The notes beneath the pieces were generated by a model that was not told the origin of the DNA, searched no databases, and worked only from the letters and a program-made list of their open reading frames with translations. Shown piece after piece: positions 26,612 to 36,619 of a stretch of 64,000 bases of DNA; the first letter of the stretch is position 1, and every line of letters starts with the position of its first letter. This stretch comes from Pontibacter sp. E15-1 (lineage in GTDB: Bacteria; Bacteroidota; Bacteroidia; Cytophagales; Hymenobacteraceae). The stretch covers positions 1 through 64,000 of the forward strand of contig NZ_JAKVIR010000009.1 of NCBI RefSeq assembly GCF_022601975.1, written 5' to 3'. The position numbers were made by a program, and so were the translations under genes.

Positions 26612-29056
26612 ATGACAACCAGTTCCTTCCATTTCAGGCGTGATGTGCTTCCGCATCTCATTGCTGTTCTGATTTTCCTGATCCTGACAGCGGCGTATTT
26701 CTCGCCCGTTCTCTTTGAAGACAAAGGCCTGGCCCAGCACGACATCCTGCAGTTTAAGGGTGGGGCCAAAGAAATACAGGACTACCGCGCCGCCACCGGC
26801 GAAGAGGCACTCTGGACAAACTCTATGTTCGGGGGCATGCCCGCCTATCTCATCCAAACCCACTTTCCCGGCGATTGGTCCGGCTATATCCATTCCATCC
26901 TGACGTTTAACCTGCCAGCCCTGGCCGGTAATATCTTTATTGCGCTGATCTGCGCCTACATCCTGCTGGTGGCCATGGGTATGAGTTCGTGGCTTGCCGT
27001 AGTGGGGGCTATGGCCTTTGCTTTTACTTCCTACAACATCATTATACTGGAGGCCGGGCACAACACCAAGTCGCTGACCATCGCCTATATACCGATGGTG
27101 CTGGGCGGACTGATTTACGCGCTGCGCCGCAACCTCTGGATCGGGGCGGCCCTGTTTGCGGTCGGCCTGACGATGAACCTGCACTTCAACCACCTGCAGA
27201 TGACCTATTACATGCTGCTGCTGGTGCTGATCTTCGGTATAGTGGAGGTGGTTTATGCCATCAAGCATGGCTCTTTAGCGGAGTTACTGAAGCGTGGTGC
27301 CCTGTTGCTGGCGGCAGCCATTCTGGCCATAGGCGTTAACTTTGGCCGACTGTCCACTACCGCTGAGTATAGCAAGTACAGCATCCGGGGTAAATCGGAG
27401 CTCACGCAGCCGAACAGCAACCAGGAGGTTGGCTCTGGCCTGGACCGTGATTACGCCTTTAACTGGAGCTACGGCATCAGCGAAACCATGACCCTGCTGA
27501 TTCCGAATTTCTATGGCGGCAGCTCCAGCGCTTCTCTGGATAAAGACTCCGAAACCTATAAGGCCTTCCTGAACATGGGCGTGCCAGCAGGGCAGGCCGA
27601 GCAGATCGTGGAGCAGGGCCTGCCAATGTACTGGGGCGCACAGCCCATGACGAGCGGGCCGGTATACGTGGGAGCCATTATATGCTTCCTGTTTGTGCTG
27701 GGGCTTTTCATCGTGAACCGCCGCTGGACCAGCTGGCTGGTAGCCGGTACCATCCTTTCTATTGTGCTGGCCTGGGGCAAGAACTTCGAGGCCTTCAACT
27801 ATTTCATGTTCGATTACTTCCCGCTCTACAACAAGTTCAGAGCGGTTGCCTCGGCCCTGGTGATCGCCCAGATCACGATGCCGTTCCTGGCTATTCTGGC
27901 GCTTTGGAAATTACTGCGCGAGCGTGAGGAAATCAAGGACCTGGACAAGAAACTGCTGATTGCGGGAGGTATAACCGCAGGCATCTGCCTGTTGGTATGG
28001 CTGTTTGCGGGCAGCGCCAGCTTTGTGTCTGCCACCGACCAGCAGCTGATTCAGGCGCAGTTCCCGATTGACGCCATCCGTGCCGACCGCGAGGGACTGA
28101 TGCGGGCAGACGCGTTCCGCTCGCTGGTGTTTATCGTGCTGGCGGTGGGTTTGCTCTACTTCTATCTCAAAAACAAACTGTCCTCTACAGTGGCCATTGC
28201 CGGTATAGGTGCGCTGATCCTCGTGGACCTTTGGACAGTAGACAAGCGCTACCTCAACAACAACGACTTTCAGGCACAGGTAGAGGCGAATTTCTTCCAG
28301 CCAACGCCTGCCGACCAGCTGATCCTGCAGGACAAAGACCTGAGTTACCGCGTTATCAACCTGCCCAACCCGTTCAACGACGCCCGTACCTCATACTACC
28401 ACAAGTCCATCGGAGGGTACCACGGGGCCAAGCTGCGCCGTTACCAGGATGTGATCGACCGCCATATCTCCCAGAACAACCTGGAGGTATACCGCATGCT
28501 GAACACGCGTTACGCCATTACCGGCGATCCGAAACAGCCGGTGCAGCGTGTGCCAGGAGCCCTGGGCAACGCCTGGTTTGTGGAGGAAGTGAAGCCGGTG
28601 CAGTCGCCGGACGAGGAGCTGGATGCCCTGACCATGTTTGATGCCGGAGCAACAGCCGTGGTGGATGTGACCAAATTCCCGGTGGAGCGACGCAATTACG
28701 TTGCGGATATCGGCACCATCAAATTAACTGAGTACAAGCCAAACTACCTGAAATACGAGTATACCGCCAAGGATGAGGCTCTGGTAGTGTTCTCTGAGAT
28801 TTATTATGCCGACGGTTGGCAGGCATACCTCGACGGGCAGCCGGTAGACCATTTCCGCGCCGATTATATTCTGAGAGCGATGGAAGTGCCGGAGGGCAAG
28901 CATACCATCGAGTTTAAGTTTGCGCCAAAAGTGTATGCCATCGGCGACACCGTATCGCTGGTATCCTCTATTTTACTAATACTCGTTACCATAGGCGCTA
29001 TCTGGTATGGCGTAAAGAAAACGCGTACTGAGGTGCAGATCGTAGAGAAAGTCTAG
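26612..29056 (+). CDS. YfhO family multi-pass membrane protein
   Basis: Product of 814 residues; the ATG at 26612 is preferred to a TTG at 26603. It begins with a membrane segment (VLPHLIAVLIFLILTAAYFS) and has about a dozen more, a large loop region, and a C-terminal periplasmic-like domain (VVFSEIYYADGWQAYLDGQP, then the last segment). The layout and motifs (GLAQHDILQFKGGAKEIQDY, LAGNIFIALI) fit YfhO/GT-C-like membrane proteins, some of which glycosylate cell-surface polymers. The acceptor is unknown. It sits in a likely two-gene operon with the DUF4834 gene. Confidence 0.85.
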   Translation: MTTSSFHFRRDVLPHLIAVLIFLILTAAYFSPVLFEDKGLAQHDILQFKGGAKEIQDYRAATGEEALWTNSMFGGMPAYLIQTHFPGDWSGYIHSILTFNLPALAGNIFIALICAYILLVAMGMSSWLAVVGAMAFAFTSYNIIILEAGHNTKSLTIAYIPMVLGGLIYALRRNLWIGAALFAVGLTMNLHFNHLQMTYYMLLLVLIFGIVEVVYAIKHGSLAELLKRGALLLAAAILAIGVNFGRLSTTAEYSKYSIRGKSELTQPNSNQEVGSGLDRDYAFNWSYGISETMTLLIPNFYGGSSSASLDKDSETYKAFLNMGVPAGQAEQIVEQGLPMYWGAQPMTSGPVYVGAIICFLFVLGLFIVNRRWTSWLVAGTILSIVLAWGKNFEAFNYFMFDYFPLYNKFRAVASALVIAQITMPFLAILALWKLLREREEIKDLDKKLLIAGGITAGICLLVWLFAGSASFVSATDQQLIQAQFPIDAIRADREGLMRADAFRSLVFIVLAVGLLYFYLKNKLSSTVAIAGIGALILVDLWTVDKRYLNNNDFQAQVEANFFQPTPADQLILQDKDLSYRVINLPNPFNDARTSYYHKSIGGYHGAKLRRYQDVIDRHISQNNLEVYRMLNTRYAITGDPKQPVQRVPGALGNAWFVEEVKPVQSPDEELDALTMFDAGATAVVDVTKFPVERRNYVADIGTIKLTEYKPNYLKYEYTAKDEALVVFSEIYYADGWQAYLDGQPVDHFRADYILRAMEVPEGKHTIEFKFAPKVYAIGDTVSLVSSILLILVTIGAIWYGVKKTRTEVQIVEKV

Positions 29057-29108
29057 GGCTAGTTCCGAGTTATGGGTTCCGAGTTCTGAGTTTAGCATGT
29101 ATACACAT

Positions 29109-29139
29109 AGCCCCGGCGTATCGCTGGGGCTTCTTTTTT
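29109..29139 (+). terminator. rho-independent terminator after the YfhO-like gene
   Basis: Stem AGCCCCGGC/GCTGGGGCT (29109-29117 with 29123-29131, one G-T) with loop GTATC and T-run. Confidence 0.85.
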
Positions 29140-29145
29140 AGACCT

Positions 29146-30045
29146 ATGGAAGCACCCCTGCAACAACTGTCGGACCCTTTGCTGGACGCGCATGGAGTGG
29201 AACTGTGGGTAAAGCGTGAGGACCTGCTGCACCCGACAATCTCGGGGAATAAATGGCGCAAGCTGAAGTATAACCTACAAGAGGCAACGCGACAGGGGCA
29301 CCATACCCTGCTTACGTTTGGCGGGGCCTATTCCAATCACATCGCGGCCACTGCGGCGGCGGGGCAGGAGTTCGGTTTTGATACGATTGGCGTTATCCGA
29401 GGGGAAGAGCATCTGCCGCTCAACCCGACACTGCAATTCGCTATCTCCTGTGGTATGCAACTCCAGTACATTTCCCGGGAACAGTACCGCCAGAAAGACG
29501 AACCGGCCTTTCTGCAGGAGTTATCGGAGCAGTACAGCAAGCCTTACATCATACCCGAGGGCGGCACCAACAATCTGGCCGTGCAAGGCTGCACCGAGAT
29601 CATACAGGACATCAACCAAGACTATGACTACATCTGCTGCGCGGCAGGCACGGGCGGCACGGCGGCAGGAATTATAGCCGGATTAAAAGGAGAGAAGCAG
29701 GTGCTGGTTTTTCCGGCCCTGAAAGGCGGCGACTTCCTGCAGAAAGAGATTCAGGAGCTTATTTATACCTACTGCGGGCAGGAGTTTAGTAACGGGCACC
29801 TGATTACCGATTATCATTTCGGTGGCTATGCGAAAATCAAACCCGAGTTAATGGCGTTCATGCAGGCCTTTCAGGAACAGCACCACATCCCGTTGGAGCC
29901 CATTTATACCGGCAAAATGCTCTTCGGCCTTTTCGACCTCATCCGGCAGGGCTATTTCCCCAAAGGCAGCCACATCGTGGCCATCCATACCGGCGGCTTG
30001 CAGGGCAACGCCGGCTTTAAGCAGCGCTTGGGGGTAGAGGTTTAG
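29146..30045 (+). CDS. PLP-dependent ACC deaminase/D-cysteine desulfhydrase-like enzyme
   Basis: Protein of 299 residues of the tryptophan-synthase-beta fold. The pyridoxal phosphate lysine is in KREDLLHPTISGNKWRKLKY (about residue 45). FGGAYSNHIAA and AAGTGGTAAGIIAGLKGEKQ supply the phosphate-binding turn. Such proteins act on D-cysteine or aminocyclopropane-carboxylate, and the exact substrate cannot be read from sequence. It starts 7 bp after a terminator and has no close partner. Confidence 0.88.
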   Translation: MEAPLQQLSDPLLDAHGVELWVKREDLLHPTISGNKWRKLKYNLQEATRQGHHTLLTFGGAYSNHIAATAAAGQEFGFDTIGVIRGEEHLPLNPTLQFAISCGMQLQYISREQYRQKDEPAFLQELSEQYSKPYIIPEGGTNNLAVQGCTEIIQDINQDYDYICCAAGTGGTAAGIIAGLKGEKQVLVFPALKGGDFLQKEIQELIYTYCGQEFSNGHLITDYHFGGYAKIKPELMAFMQAFQEQHHIPLEPIYTGKMLFGLFDLIRQGYFPKGSHIVAIHTGGLQGNAGFKQRLGVEV

Positions 30046-30184
30046 CTGGGTGCCCATCACAGACGGTGTGGCCAAACCAGTACATTTATGAAAAGGATAT
30101 ATGTAACTTATTGGGCATGATTCATGTTGACATAGCATAAAAATAATATACATTCCCACGCATTTTAAACTTACTCCCTCACAC

Positions 30185-30820
30185 ATGCCCTTACTCCGTT
30201 TCCTGTTCAAACTTCTCCCCTGGATTCTCATTCTGCTGGCCGGTGTTTTCCTGTGGCGTATTTTCGGAAACTTCTTTACTAAGCCGGAAGAGAAGAAGGA
30301 GCCGGAGGTAGTCGTGAACTTTAACACCGTGCTGACGTCAGTGGAGGACCTGGGCAAGATGGAGTTGGTGCGCTATAATTTCAGGGATGTGGTGGAGTAT
30401 GAGAAGTCTGTTTCCCGGTTTGTACCCAATTCTAAACTGGTGCTGATCGTGTCGGGGGAGGCGGTGGGCTGTGTGGACTTCGCCAAAATAACGCAGGCCG
30501 ATATCCGGTTTCAGGGAGATACGCTGGTGCAGGTGGCCTTGCCTGCCCCCGAGATATGCTATTACAAGGTAGACCACAGCAAGTCCAAGGTGTTCAGCAA
30601 GGAGAATACGTATTTTCAGGATGCGGAATTGGTGGAGGAGGGGTATAAGTACGCGGAGCAGAACGTAAAAAAAGCCGCCCTCAACTCCGGCATCCTGCGC
30701 CAAACTACCGAAAACGCAGAGCGCATCCTGAAGCCGATGTTGGAAGAGATCACCGGCCGCCGCGTGGTGCTGGTGCCGCAACGCCGCATCCAAAACCCGC
30801 AGCCGCCGAGGAAGCGGTAG
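30185..30820 (+). CDS. DUF4230 domain protein
   Basis: Protein of 211 residues with an N-terminal membrane anchor (MPLLRFLFKLLPWILILLAG). The periplasmic part (about residues 35-195) has DUF4230 features: VEDLGKMELVRYNFRDVVEY, GEAVGCVDFAKI, ALPAPEI, and AEQNVKKAALNSGILRQTTE near the end. The function of the family is unknown. Single gene; a repeat-rich spacer follows it. Confidence 0.85.
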   Translation: MPLLRFLFKLLPWILILLAGVFLWRIFGNFFTKPEEKKEPEVVVNFNTVLTSVEDLGKMELVRYNFRDVVEYEKSVSRFVPNSKLVLIVSGEAVGCVDFAKITQADIRFQGDTLVQVALPAPEICYYKVDHSKSKVFSKENTYFQDAELVEEGYKYAEQNVKKAALNSGILRQTTENAERILKPMLEEITGRRVVLVPQRRIQNPQPPRKR

Positions 30821-30876
30821 TTGCTTGCTGGTTGTTGCTGGGCTTTGCTGGTGGTTTGGCGTTTGGCTAGCTTTTA

Positions 30877-31110
30877 TCCAACCACCCCCTGCCCCTCCTT
30901 GTCTAAGAAGGGGAGTCTGCTGTTGCCACGGCAAGCCATATGTTCTATAGCTGCTGTTTAATAGTTAGGGTAAACCAGCAATAGCTATAATTATACTCTA
31001 TAAGCTTTACAGAAGGAGGTATAGAACTCCCTCTCCTGTTTTTAGGAGAGGGCTGGGGAGAGGTAAAACTCCCCGCCTTGGACAAGGAGGGGGCAGGGGG
31101 TGGTTTGACC
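30877..31110. repeat. 234-bp composite repeat R1 with ~40-bp inverted ends
   Basis: Ends read TCCAACCACCCCCTGCCCC on the left and its near reverse complement on the right (GGGGGCAGGGGGTGGTTTGA). Inside are a GGGGAGTCTGCTGTTG segment and a hairpin with the core CCTGTTTTTAGG (31035-31046). A relative in opposite orientation lies at 36290-36522. The whole 30821-31134 gap shows no gene. Confidence 0.8.
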
Positions 31111-31134
31111 CGGTATTTACACTTTCCCCAGCAC

Positions 31135-31617
31135 CTACTCTTCCAGTCCCTTCAACGCATCCTGCACCAGGTCACCCTCATACCCCTTGCTCATCAGGAA
31201 ATAGGTTAGCTTTTGGCGGCGGGTGAAGGGGTTCTTTTCTTTTTCAGTGGCGTTTTTCTTCTCCAGCAGGTTCAGTAGGTTCTCTTCGTATACCTCCGGG
31301 TCTATTTCTTTCATACCTTGCTTGATGCAGTAATCGGAGATGCCTTTGCTTTTGAGGCCTTGGGTTATCTTGCGGCGGCCCCATTTTTTCAGGGCGTACT
31401 TGCCGCGCACGTAGCTTTGCGCGTAGCGTTCCTCGTCCAGTAGCTTCTCCTGGCCCAGGCGCACAATCAGTTCTTCCACATCGTCCGGTTCAAGGCCATA
31501 GGAAAAAAGTTTTGTGCGCACTTCCTGCTGCGTGCGCTCCTGGTAGGCACAGTAAGCCGCCACCTTAATCAAGGCTTCCTTGGGGGTATAAAACCGCTGT
31601 TTCTTTTGTCGCTCCAA
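31135..31617 (-). CDS. recX: RecX family regulatory protein
   Basis: Protein of 160 residues modulating RecA filaments. The three-helix RecX repeats are visible: AYCAYQERTQQEVRTKLFSY, then LLDEERYAQSYVRGKYALKK, and WGRRKITQGLKSKGISDYCI. The C-terminal part (FTRRQKLTYFLMSKGYEGDL) is a third repeat. Length fits the family. recA is not in the window, so this recX stands apart from it. It is divergent from the EamA transporter gene at 31820. Confidence 0.92.
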   Translation of the reverse strand: MERQKKQRFYTPKEALIKVAAYCAYQERTQQEVRTKLFSYGLEPDDVEELIVRLGQEKLLDEERYAQSYVRGKYALKKWGRRKITQGLKSKGISDYCIKQGMKEIDPEVYEENLLNLLEKKNATEKEKNPFTRRQKLTYFLMSKGYEGDLVQDALKGLEE

Positions 31618-31819
31618 ATCTCTACTCTTTCTTTTTAGCTAAACATGCTGCCACGGCACAAGGTTCTGAGGCGGCTAAGTTAGGCAAAGGCCCTATTGCA
31701 ACGCGGCCAAATTACTTTTCCGCAGAAGCCGGTAGGCATTCCCGCTATTATACTGTCAAAAGTAGCAATCACGCAGCAAAACCACGACCTTCGCAGCTTT
31801 AATCAAACTGAAAGCCAAG

Positions 31820-32689
31820 ATGCTGACGAAAGGAGTGAAGTACATGCTGCTGTCTACGCTTTTCTTCTCGCTGATGAACGTCTGCGTGAAGTTGGTGGCG
31901 CACATTCCGGCGGCGGAGGTGATCCTGTTCCGGTCCGTTATTTCGCTCGTGATCAGCTATGCCTATTTGCGGCGGGCAAACGTGAGCGTGTGGGGCCACA
32001 ACAAGGTATGGTTGGTGGCGCGAGGGGTAGCCGGGGCCTCAGCGCTGATCCTGTTTTTCAACACGCTGCAGCATATTCCGCTGGCCACGGCAGCTACGGT
32101 GCAGTACATGTCGCCTATTTTTTCGGCGGTGCTGGGGCTTTTTATCGTGAAGGAGCGGGTGCGGCCCTGGCAGTGGGCGTTTTTCCTGCTCTCGTTTGCG
32201 GGCGTGCTGGTGATTGAGGGCGTGGAAACCAGTGTGGATACCTTTTACCTGTGGGTCGGGGTGCTGAGTTCTGTGTTTACGGGCCTCGCTTACGCCATCG
32301 TGCGCAAACTCAACACGCAGGAGCATCCCCTGGTCATCATCTTTTACTTTCCGCTGGTTGCGCTGCCGGCGGTGGGCCTTTACGCGCTGTTCCATTGGGT
32401 GCAGCCCGAGGGCTGGGACTGGGCACTGCTGCTGCTGGTGGGCTTGCTCACGCAGTTGGGGCAGTATTACATGACGATGTCGTACCAATCCGAAGAAATC
32501 TCAAAAGTGGCCAACCTCAACTACATCGGAATCATTTATGCCCTGTTCCTGGGGTATGCGCTTTTCGGAGAGCTGTTTCATGCGGGCGCCTATGCCGGTA
32601 TGGGACTGGTACTGCTGGGCGTGGTGCTGAACATGCGGTACAAAAACCGGCTGGCGAAGCGGGAGGCACTACATCAGCGAGCACACTAA
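31820..32689 (+). CDS. DMT superfamily transporter (EamA)
   Basis: Integral membrane protein of 289 residues with ten hydrophobic segments in two EamA halves (such as YMLLSTLFFSLMNVCVKLVA and VANLNYIGIIYALFLGYALF). The half ending YMSPIFSAVLGLFIVKERV is typical of drug/metabolite exporters. The substrate is unknown. A second, different DMT protein of RarD type lies at 37017. Confidence 0.9.
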   Translation: MLTKGVKYMLLSTLFFSLMNVCVKLVAHIPAAEVILFRSVISLVISYAYLRRANVSVWGHNKVWLVARGVAGASALILFFNTLQHIPLATAATVQYMSPIFSAVLGLFIVKERVRPWQWAFFLLSFAGVLVIEGVETSVDTFYLWVGVLSSVFTGLAYAIVRKLNTQEHPLVIIFYFPLVALPAVGLYALFHWVQPEGWDWALLLLVGLLTQLGQYYMTMSYQSEEISKVANLNYIGIIYALFLGYALFGELFHAGAYAGMGLVLLGVVLNMRYKNRLAKREALHQRAH

Positions 32690-32855
32690 TTTTTACATTT
32701 TATAAGAATCTACTATATAGTATATTCGGCAATTCAATTACGGTTATCGGCACAACGGTTGTTGGCTAAACGTAATAAGGTACGCATATCTATAAGTTAG
32801 GCTAAATAAGCGTTACTGAACCAAAATAAATCAACCATAGAGATACTACCCTTAT

Positions 32856-33479
32856 ATGAAAACAAATCTACTTTACCTGCTTTCCTTTGCGGCAGCACTG
32901 ACCCTCACAGGCTGCCCAGACCCTGTTTGTTTTAATCCTGAACCTGTCTACTCCTTCGCTGTTACTGCTCACTTCACTCCTGAGCAGGACAGTATACAGG
33001 TAGGTGACACACTTTACTTAATCTCTGAGTTTCCTTCTACTATGAGACCTGTAGGAGGTCAGGAAGCGGTTGTTTATACTAACTCCACTGGTATAGGAAA
33101 TACACTTGGGGTTTTAGAACTCACACCTAATAAAAGTACGCTTGATGCTGTCTACAGCTTTGACTACTTTAATGTTGATGGCATGATATATAATTCCAAG
33201 AAAATACCAACACCCGAGCGAGCGCAGCAAATTCGGTATAAAGAAGAAGGAGAAAAGTATATTCTAAAAGTGGGTATCATACCGAAAAAAAGAGGGACCT
33301 ATTCATTAATCATAGGAAGCGGTCTCAGCAATGGCAGGAGGACAGGCGATGAATGCAGTAAAGCTTCTTTCTCAACTTCACTTACTAACACTGATTATCA
33401 TCAATACCTTTATGAGAGTTGGTGGGGAGAACCTGTAAGTCCAGAACCTGATTACCGTTACCTTTTCAAAGTGTATTAA
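32856..33479 (+). CDS. hypothetical lipoprotein, 207 aa
   Basis: Starts MKTNLLYLLSFAAALTLTGC, a lipobox at Cys 20. The mature part is mostly beta-rich (VTAHFTPEQDSIQVGDTLYL, YTNSTGIGNTLGVLEL, GIIPKKRGTYSLIIGSGLS). Codon use is more AT-rich than in its neighbours, which hints at acquired or poorly expressed DNA. No family is recognised. Single gene. Confidence 0.65.
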   Translation: MKTNLLYLLSFAAALTLTGCPDPVCFNPEPVYSFAVTAHFTPEQDSIQVGDTLYLISEFPSTMRPVGGQEAVVYTNSTGIGNTLGVLELTPNKSTLDAVYSFDYFNVDGMIYNSKKIPTPERAQQIRYKEEGEKYILKVGIIPKKRGTYSLIIGSGLSNGRRTGDECSKASFSTSLTNTDYHQYLYESWWGEPVSPEPDYRYLFKVY

Positions 33480-33670
33480 AGTTGCATAGGCTGCCAGTAG
33501 GTTCTTATGCATGTGAAAATATTACTCAGCCTAACCATGCCTATAATTTAGCTTCGCCACATTATAGGCAAGTCCGTTAATCTCCCCCTCACTTAAACGT
33601 TCTAGCCCATTTTCTGCGTTATAAAATTACTACTGAAACGAGCCTAATATATACCCTTTCCACATATCCC

Positions 33671-36259
33671 ATGCGCCACTTTTACCTGTTCTTGCTGCTT
33701 TTGCTACCTGCCGTCACGATGGCCGGGGTGCTGCATGGGCGTATCACCAATGAGAATGGGCAGGGGCTTCCGTTTGCCAGCATCTACATCAAGGAAACTG
33801 CCAGCGGCACTGCCTCCAACGACGAAGGGCTTTACCAACTGCAACTCCGCCCCGGCACCTATGCCCTCGAGTTTAAGTATGTCGGCTACCGCGCCCGCTT
33901 CGAGACGGTGACGGTGGGCGAGGGCAGCCAGGAACTGAACGTGCAGCTACAGCCCGAAATCCTGAACCTAAAAGAGGTGGTGGTGCGGGCCGCCGATGAA
34001 GACCCGGCCTACGGCATCATGCGCAAGGCCATCCGGCTGCGCAAGTACCACCAGAACGAGGTGAACGCCTGGCGCGCGCGGGTATACATGAAAGGCGTGT
34101 ACCGCCTGGACAAAGTGCCGCCCAAGGTGCTGGGTATAAAAGTGGTGGACGTGGACACGGGCATTGTATACCTGTCGGAGTCGGTGTCGGAGCTGAGCTT
34201 TAAGAAGCCTAACAAGATAAACGAGCGCATGATCTCGAGCAAGGTGAGCGGCCAGAAGAAAGGCTTCAGCTTTAACCAGGCCTCCGAGATGAGCATCAGC
34301 TTTTACGATAACCTGCTGAAGGTGGAGGGCCTGAGCGAGCGCGGCTTCGTGTCGCCGCTGGCCAGCAACGCGCTGTTCTACTACCGCTTCGAGTACCTGG
34401 GCACGTTTCAGGAAAGCGGCCGCACCATCAACAAGATAAAAGTTATACCCAGGCGCAAGAACGACCCTGTGTTTTCGGGCAATATCTACATCGTAGACGA
34501 CAGCTGGCGCATCCACAGCACCGACCTGATGCTGACCAAAGCCTCGGGCATCGAGTTTGTGGACTGGATACGGGTGCGGCAGGTATACGCCCCGGTGGCC
34601 GAGCAGGTATGGATGCCGGTGTCGCAGCGCTTCAGCTTCGAGGCGGCGGGCCTGGGCTTTAAGGGCGGCGGCTACGCGATGGGGGTATACTCGAACTACA
34701 AAGTGCAGCCCGCCTATGCCCGGCCTCCGAAGCTGGAGGAAGTAGAACCGGAGCCAAGCGAAGAAGCAGTCGTGGCCGTTGCGCCTCCCAAGAAAGAGAA
34801 ATTCAGGCTGGTCAAGCCAAAGGAGGCAGACCCGGAGGCGCAGCAACCGATTGTAGACGAGCAGCTGTTCAGCAAGGAGGTACTGGTGGTGGAGAAGGAG
34901 GCCAACGAGCGCGACGCGGCGTACTGGGCATCCGTGCGGCCGGTGCCGCTCACGCAGGAAGAGGTAACGGACTACCATAAAAAAGACAGCCTGGAGGTCA
35001 TCAAAAAATCCCGCCCCTACCAGGACTCGCTGGACCGCGTGCGCAACAAGCCTTCGTTTGGCAGCTTCCTGGTGGGGGGGTATACCTACTCTAATTCCTT
35101 TAAACGCCAATTCTATGGTATAAACCCGCTGCTGAGCGTAACGGGCGGTCCGAGCATTTTGCAGTATAACACCGTGGAAGGTATGGTGGCCGATGTGCGG
35201 CTGGAGTATACCAAACGCTTCGAAGACCGTACCCGCTACGAGATTGCGCCTTCGGTGCGCTACGGCTTTTCGAACGAGAAACTGAATGCCAAACTGCGCC
35301 TGACGTATAATTTCAACCCGATTGATAACAGCACCATTTCGGTGGAGGGAGGCCGGTATGTGGAGCAAATCAGCAGCGTGGAGCCCATTTCGCCTTTTGT
35401 GAACACACTGTATACCCTGCTGGCCGAACGTAACTACATGAAACTCTACCAGCGTGATTTCGGCCGCCTGACATACCGCGGCGAGCCCTGGAACGGCGTG
35501 TTCCTGAATGGCTGGCTAGACTACGCGCACCGCATGCCGCTGCAAAACACCGCCGACTTCAGCTTTCGGAAGGGTATGGATGAGGTAACGAGTCGCTTTA
35601 CCTCCAACGTGCCGGTAAATGCCGAACTGCCCGACGCTTCCTTCCCGGAGCACGACGCCCTGACCCTGACGCTGAGCGTGAGCTACCGGCCCGGGCAGGA
35701 GTACATCACCCGCCCCGACAACAAGATAAACCTCGGCTCCAAATACCCCACCTTCTCCCTCGGTTACCGCACTGGCATCAACGCCCTGGGCAGCGATGTG
35801 GCCTTCCAGACTGCAGCCCTCCGCATAAGCGACGATATGAGCTTTGGGTTACTGGGCCGCAGCAAATACAGCGTAACCGGCGGCACGTTCTGGGGCAGAA
35901 AGAAAATGTCTTTGATCGATTACAAGCACTTCAACGGCAACCGCACGCTGTTTGCCGGGGTATACGAGGGCTTCCAACTGCTGGACTACTTCCGCTACAG
36001 CACCAACAACAGCTATCTGGAGGGGCATTACGAACATCATTTCAATGGCTTCCTATTCAACAAGATCCCACTGTTCCGCAAGCTGAAGTGGCAGGAAGTG
36101 TTTAGCCTGAACTACCTGCAAACCCAGCAATCGCGCAACTACCTGGAGCTCGGCCTCGGCATCGAGCATATCTTCAAAGTCATCCGCGTCGATTTCGTCA
36201 CCTCTTTCCAGGAAGGCAACAAAGCCAGAACCGGGATAACGGTTGGGGTTGGGTTTTAG
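33671..36259 (+). CDS. DUF5686 outer membrane protein with carboxypeptidase-like domain
   Basis: Protein of 862 residues. A signal peptide (MRHFYLFLLLLLPAVTMAG) leads to a CarboxypepD_reg-like domain (about residues 20-105; HGRITNENGQGLPFASIYIK, then LEFKYVGYRA). A DUF5686 region follows (ILNLKEVVVRAADEDPAYGI, RKAIRLRKYHQNEVNAWRA) with a proline/glutamate-rich linker near 360-420 and a C-terminal beta-barrel ending in GITVGVGF. The family is conserved in Bacteroidota and probably sits in the outer membrane; its task is unknown. Single gene, followed by composite repeat R2. Confidence 0.9.
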   Translation: MRHFYLFLLLLLPAVTMAGVLHGRITNENGQGLPFASIYIKETASGTASNDEGLYQLQLRPGTYALEFKYVGYRARFETVTVGEGSQELNVQLQPEILNLKEVVVRAADEDPAYGIMRKAIRLRKYHQNEVNAWRARVYMKGVYRLDKVPPKVLGIKVVDVDTGIVYLSESVSELSFKKPNKINERMISSKVSGQKKGFSFNQASEMSISFYDNLLKVEGLSERGFVSPLASNALFYYRFEYLGTFQESGRTINKIKVIPRRKNDPVFSGNIYIVDDSWRIHSTDLMLTKASGIEFVDWIRVRQVYAPVAEQVWMPVSQRFSFEAAGLGFKGGGYAMGVYSNYKVQPAYARPPKLEEVEPEPSEEAVVAVAPPKKEKFRLVKPKEADPEAQQPIVDEQLFSKEVLVVEKEANERDAAYWASVRPVPLTQEEVTDYHKKDSLEVIKKSRPYQDSLDRVRNKPSFGSFLVGGYTYSNSFKRQFYGINPLLSVTGGPSILQYNTVEGMVADVRLEYTKRFEDRTRYEIAPSVRYGFSNEKLNAKLRLTYNFNPIDNSTISVEGGRYVEQISSVEPISPFVNTLYTLLAERNYMKLYQRDFGRLTYRGEPWNGVFLNGWLDYAHRMPLQNTADFSFRKGMDEVTSRFTSNVPVNAELPDASFPEHDALTLTLSVSYRPGQEYITRPDNKINLGSKYPTFSLGYRTGINALGSDVAFQTAALRISDDMSFGLLGRSKYSVTGGTFWGRKKMSLIDYKHFNGNRTLFAGVYEGFQLLDYFRYSTNNSYLEGHYEHHFNGFLFNKIPLFRKLKWQEVFSLNYLQTQQSRNYLELGLGIEHIFKVIRVDFVTSFQEGNKARTGITVGVGF

Positions 36260-36289
36260 GGGAATCACAGGATTCTGGTGCAGATTGTA

Positions 36290-36522
36290 TCCAACCACCC
36301 CCAGCCCCCTCCTTGTCTAAGGCGGGGAGTTTTTCTTGCTTCATTCTCCGCTATAACTTTTAGCTCAGCTTTTTTCTTTATGGAGGTATAAATTAAGGTG
36401 CAGTTTGTAAATAAACTCTTCTCCAGAAGCTACAACACATAGCGTTTTAAAACCAACAGCAGACTCCCCTCCTGGGGGTAGGGGCCCTCGAAAAAGACAA
36501 GGAGGGGCAGGGGGTGGTTGGA
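36290..36522. repeat. 233-bp composite repeat R2, inverted relative to R1
   Basis: Begins TCCAACCACCCCCAGCCCC and ends in GGGGCAGGGGGTGGTTGGA. Read on the other strand it shares the GGGGAGTCTGCTGTTG segment and the AACTCCCCGCCTT(A/G)GACA end with R1. The middle is AT-rich and diverged. The whole 36260-36619 gap shows no gene; degenerate GAACTC-type repeats follow the element. Confidence 0.8.
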
Positions 36523-36619
36523 CCACTCATAACTCAGAACTCGCGACTCAGAACTCCCACATATAACCTATTAGCGTGCAGACCGTTAAAAATAGCGCAA
36601 TAACCAATAAAAACTGACT

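Noticed and set aside
33968-35368. 466-codon minus-strand frame within the DUF5686 gene
   Set aside because: Histidine/leucine/valine-rich antisense shadow of a well-supported gene.
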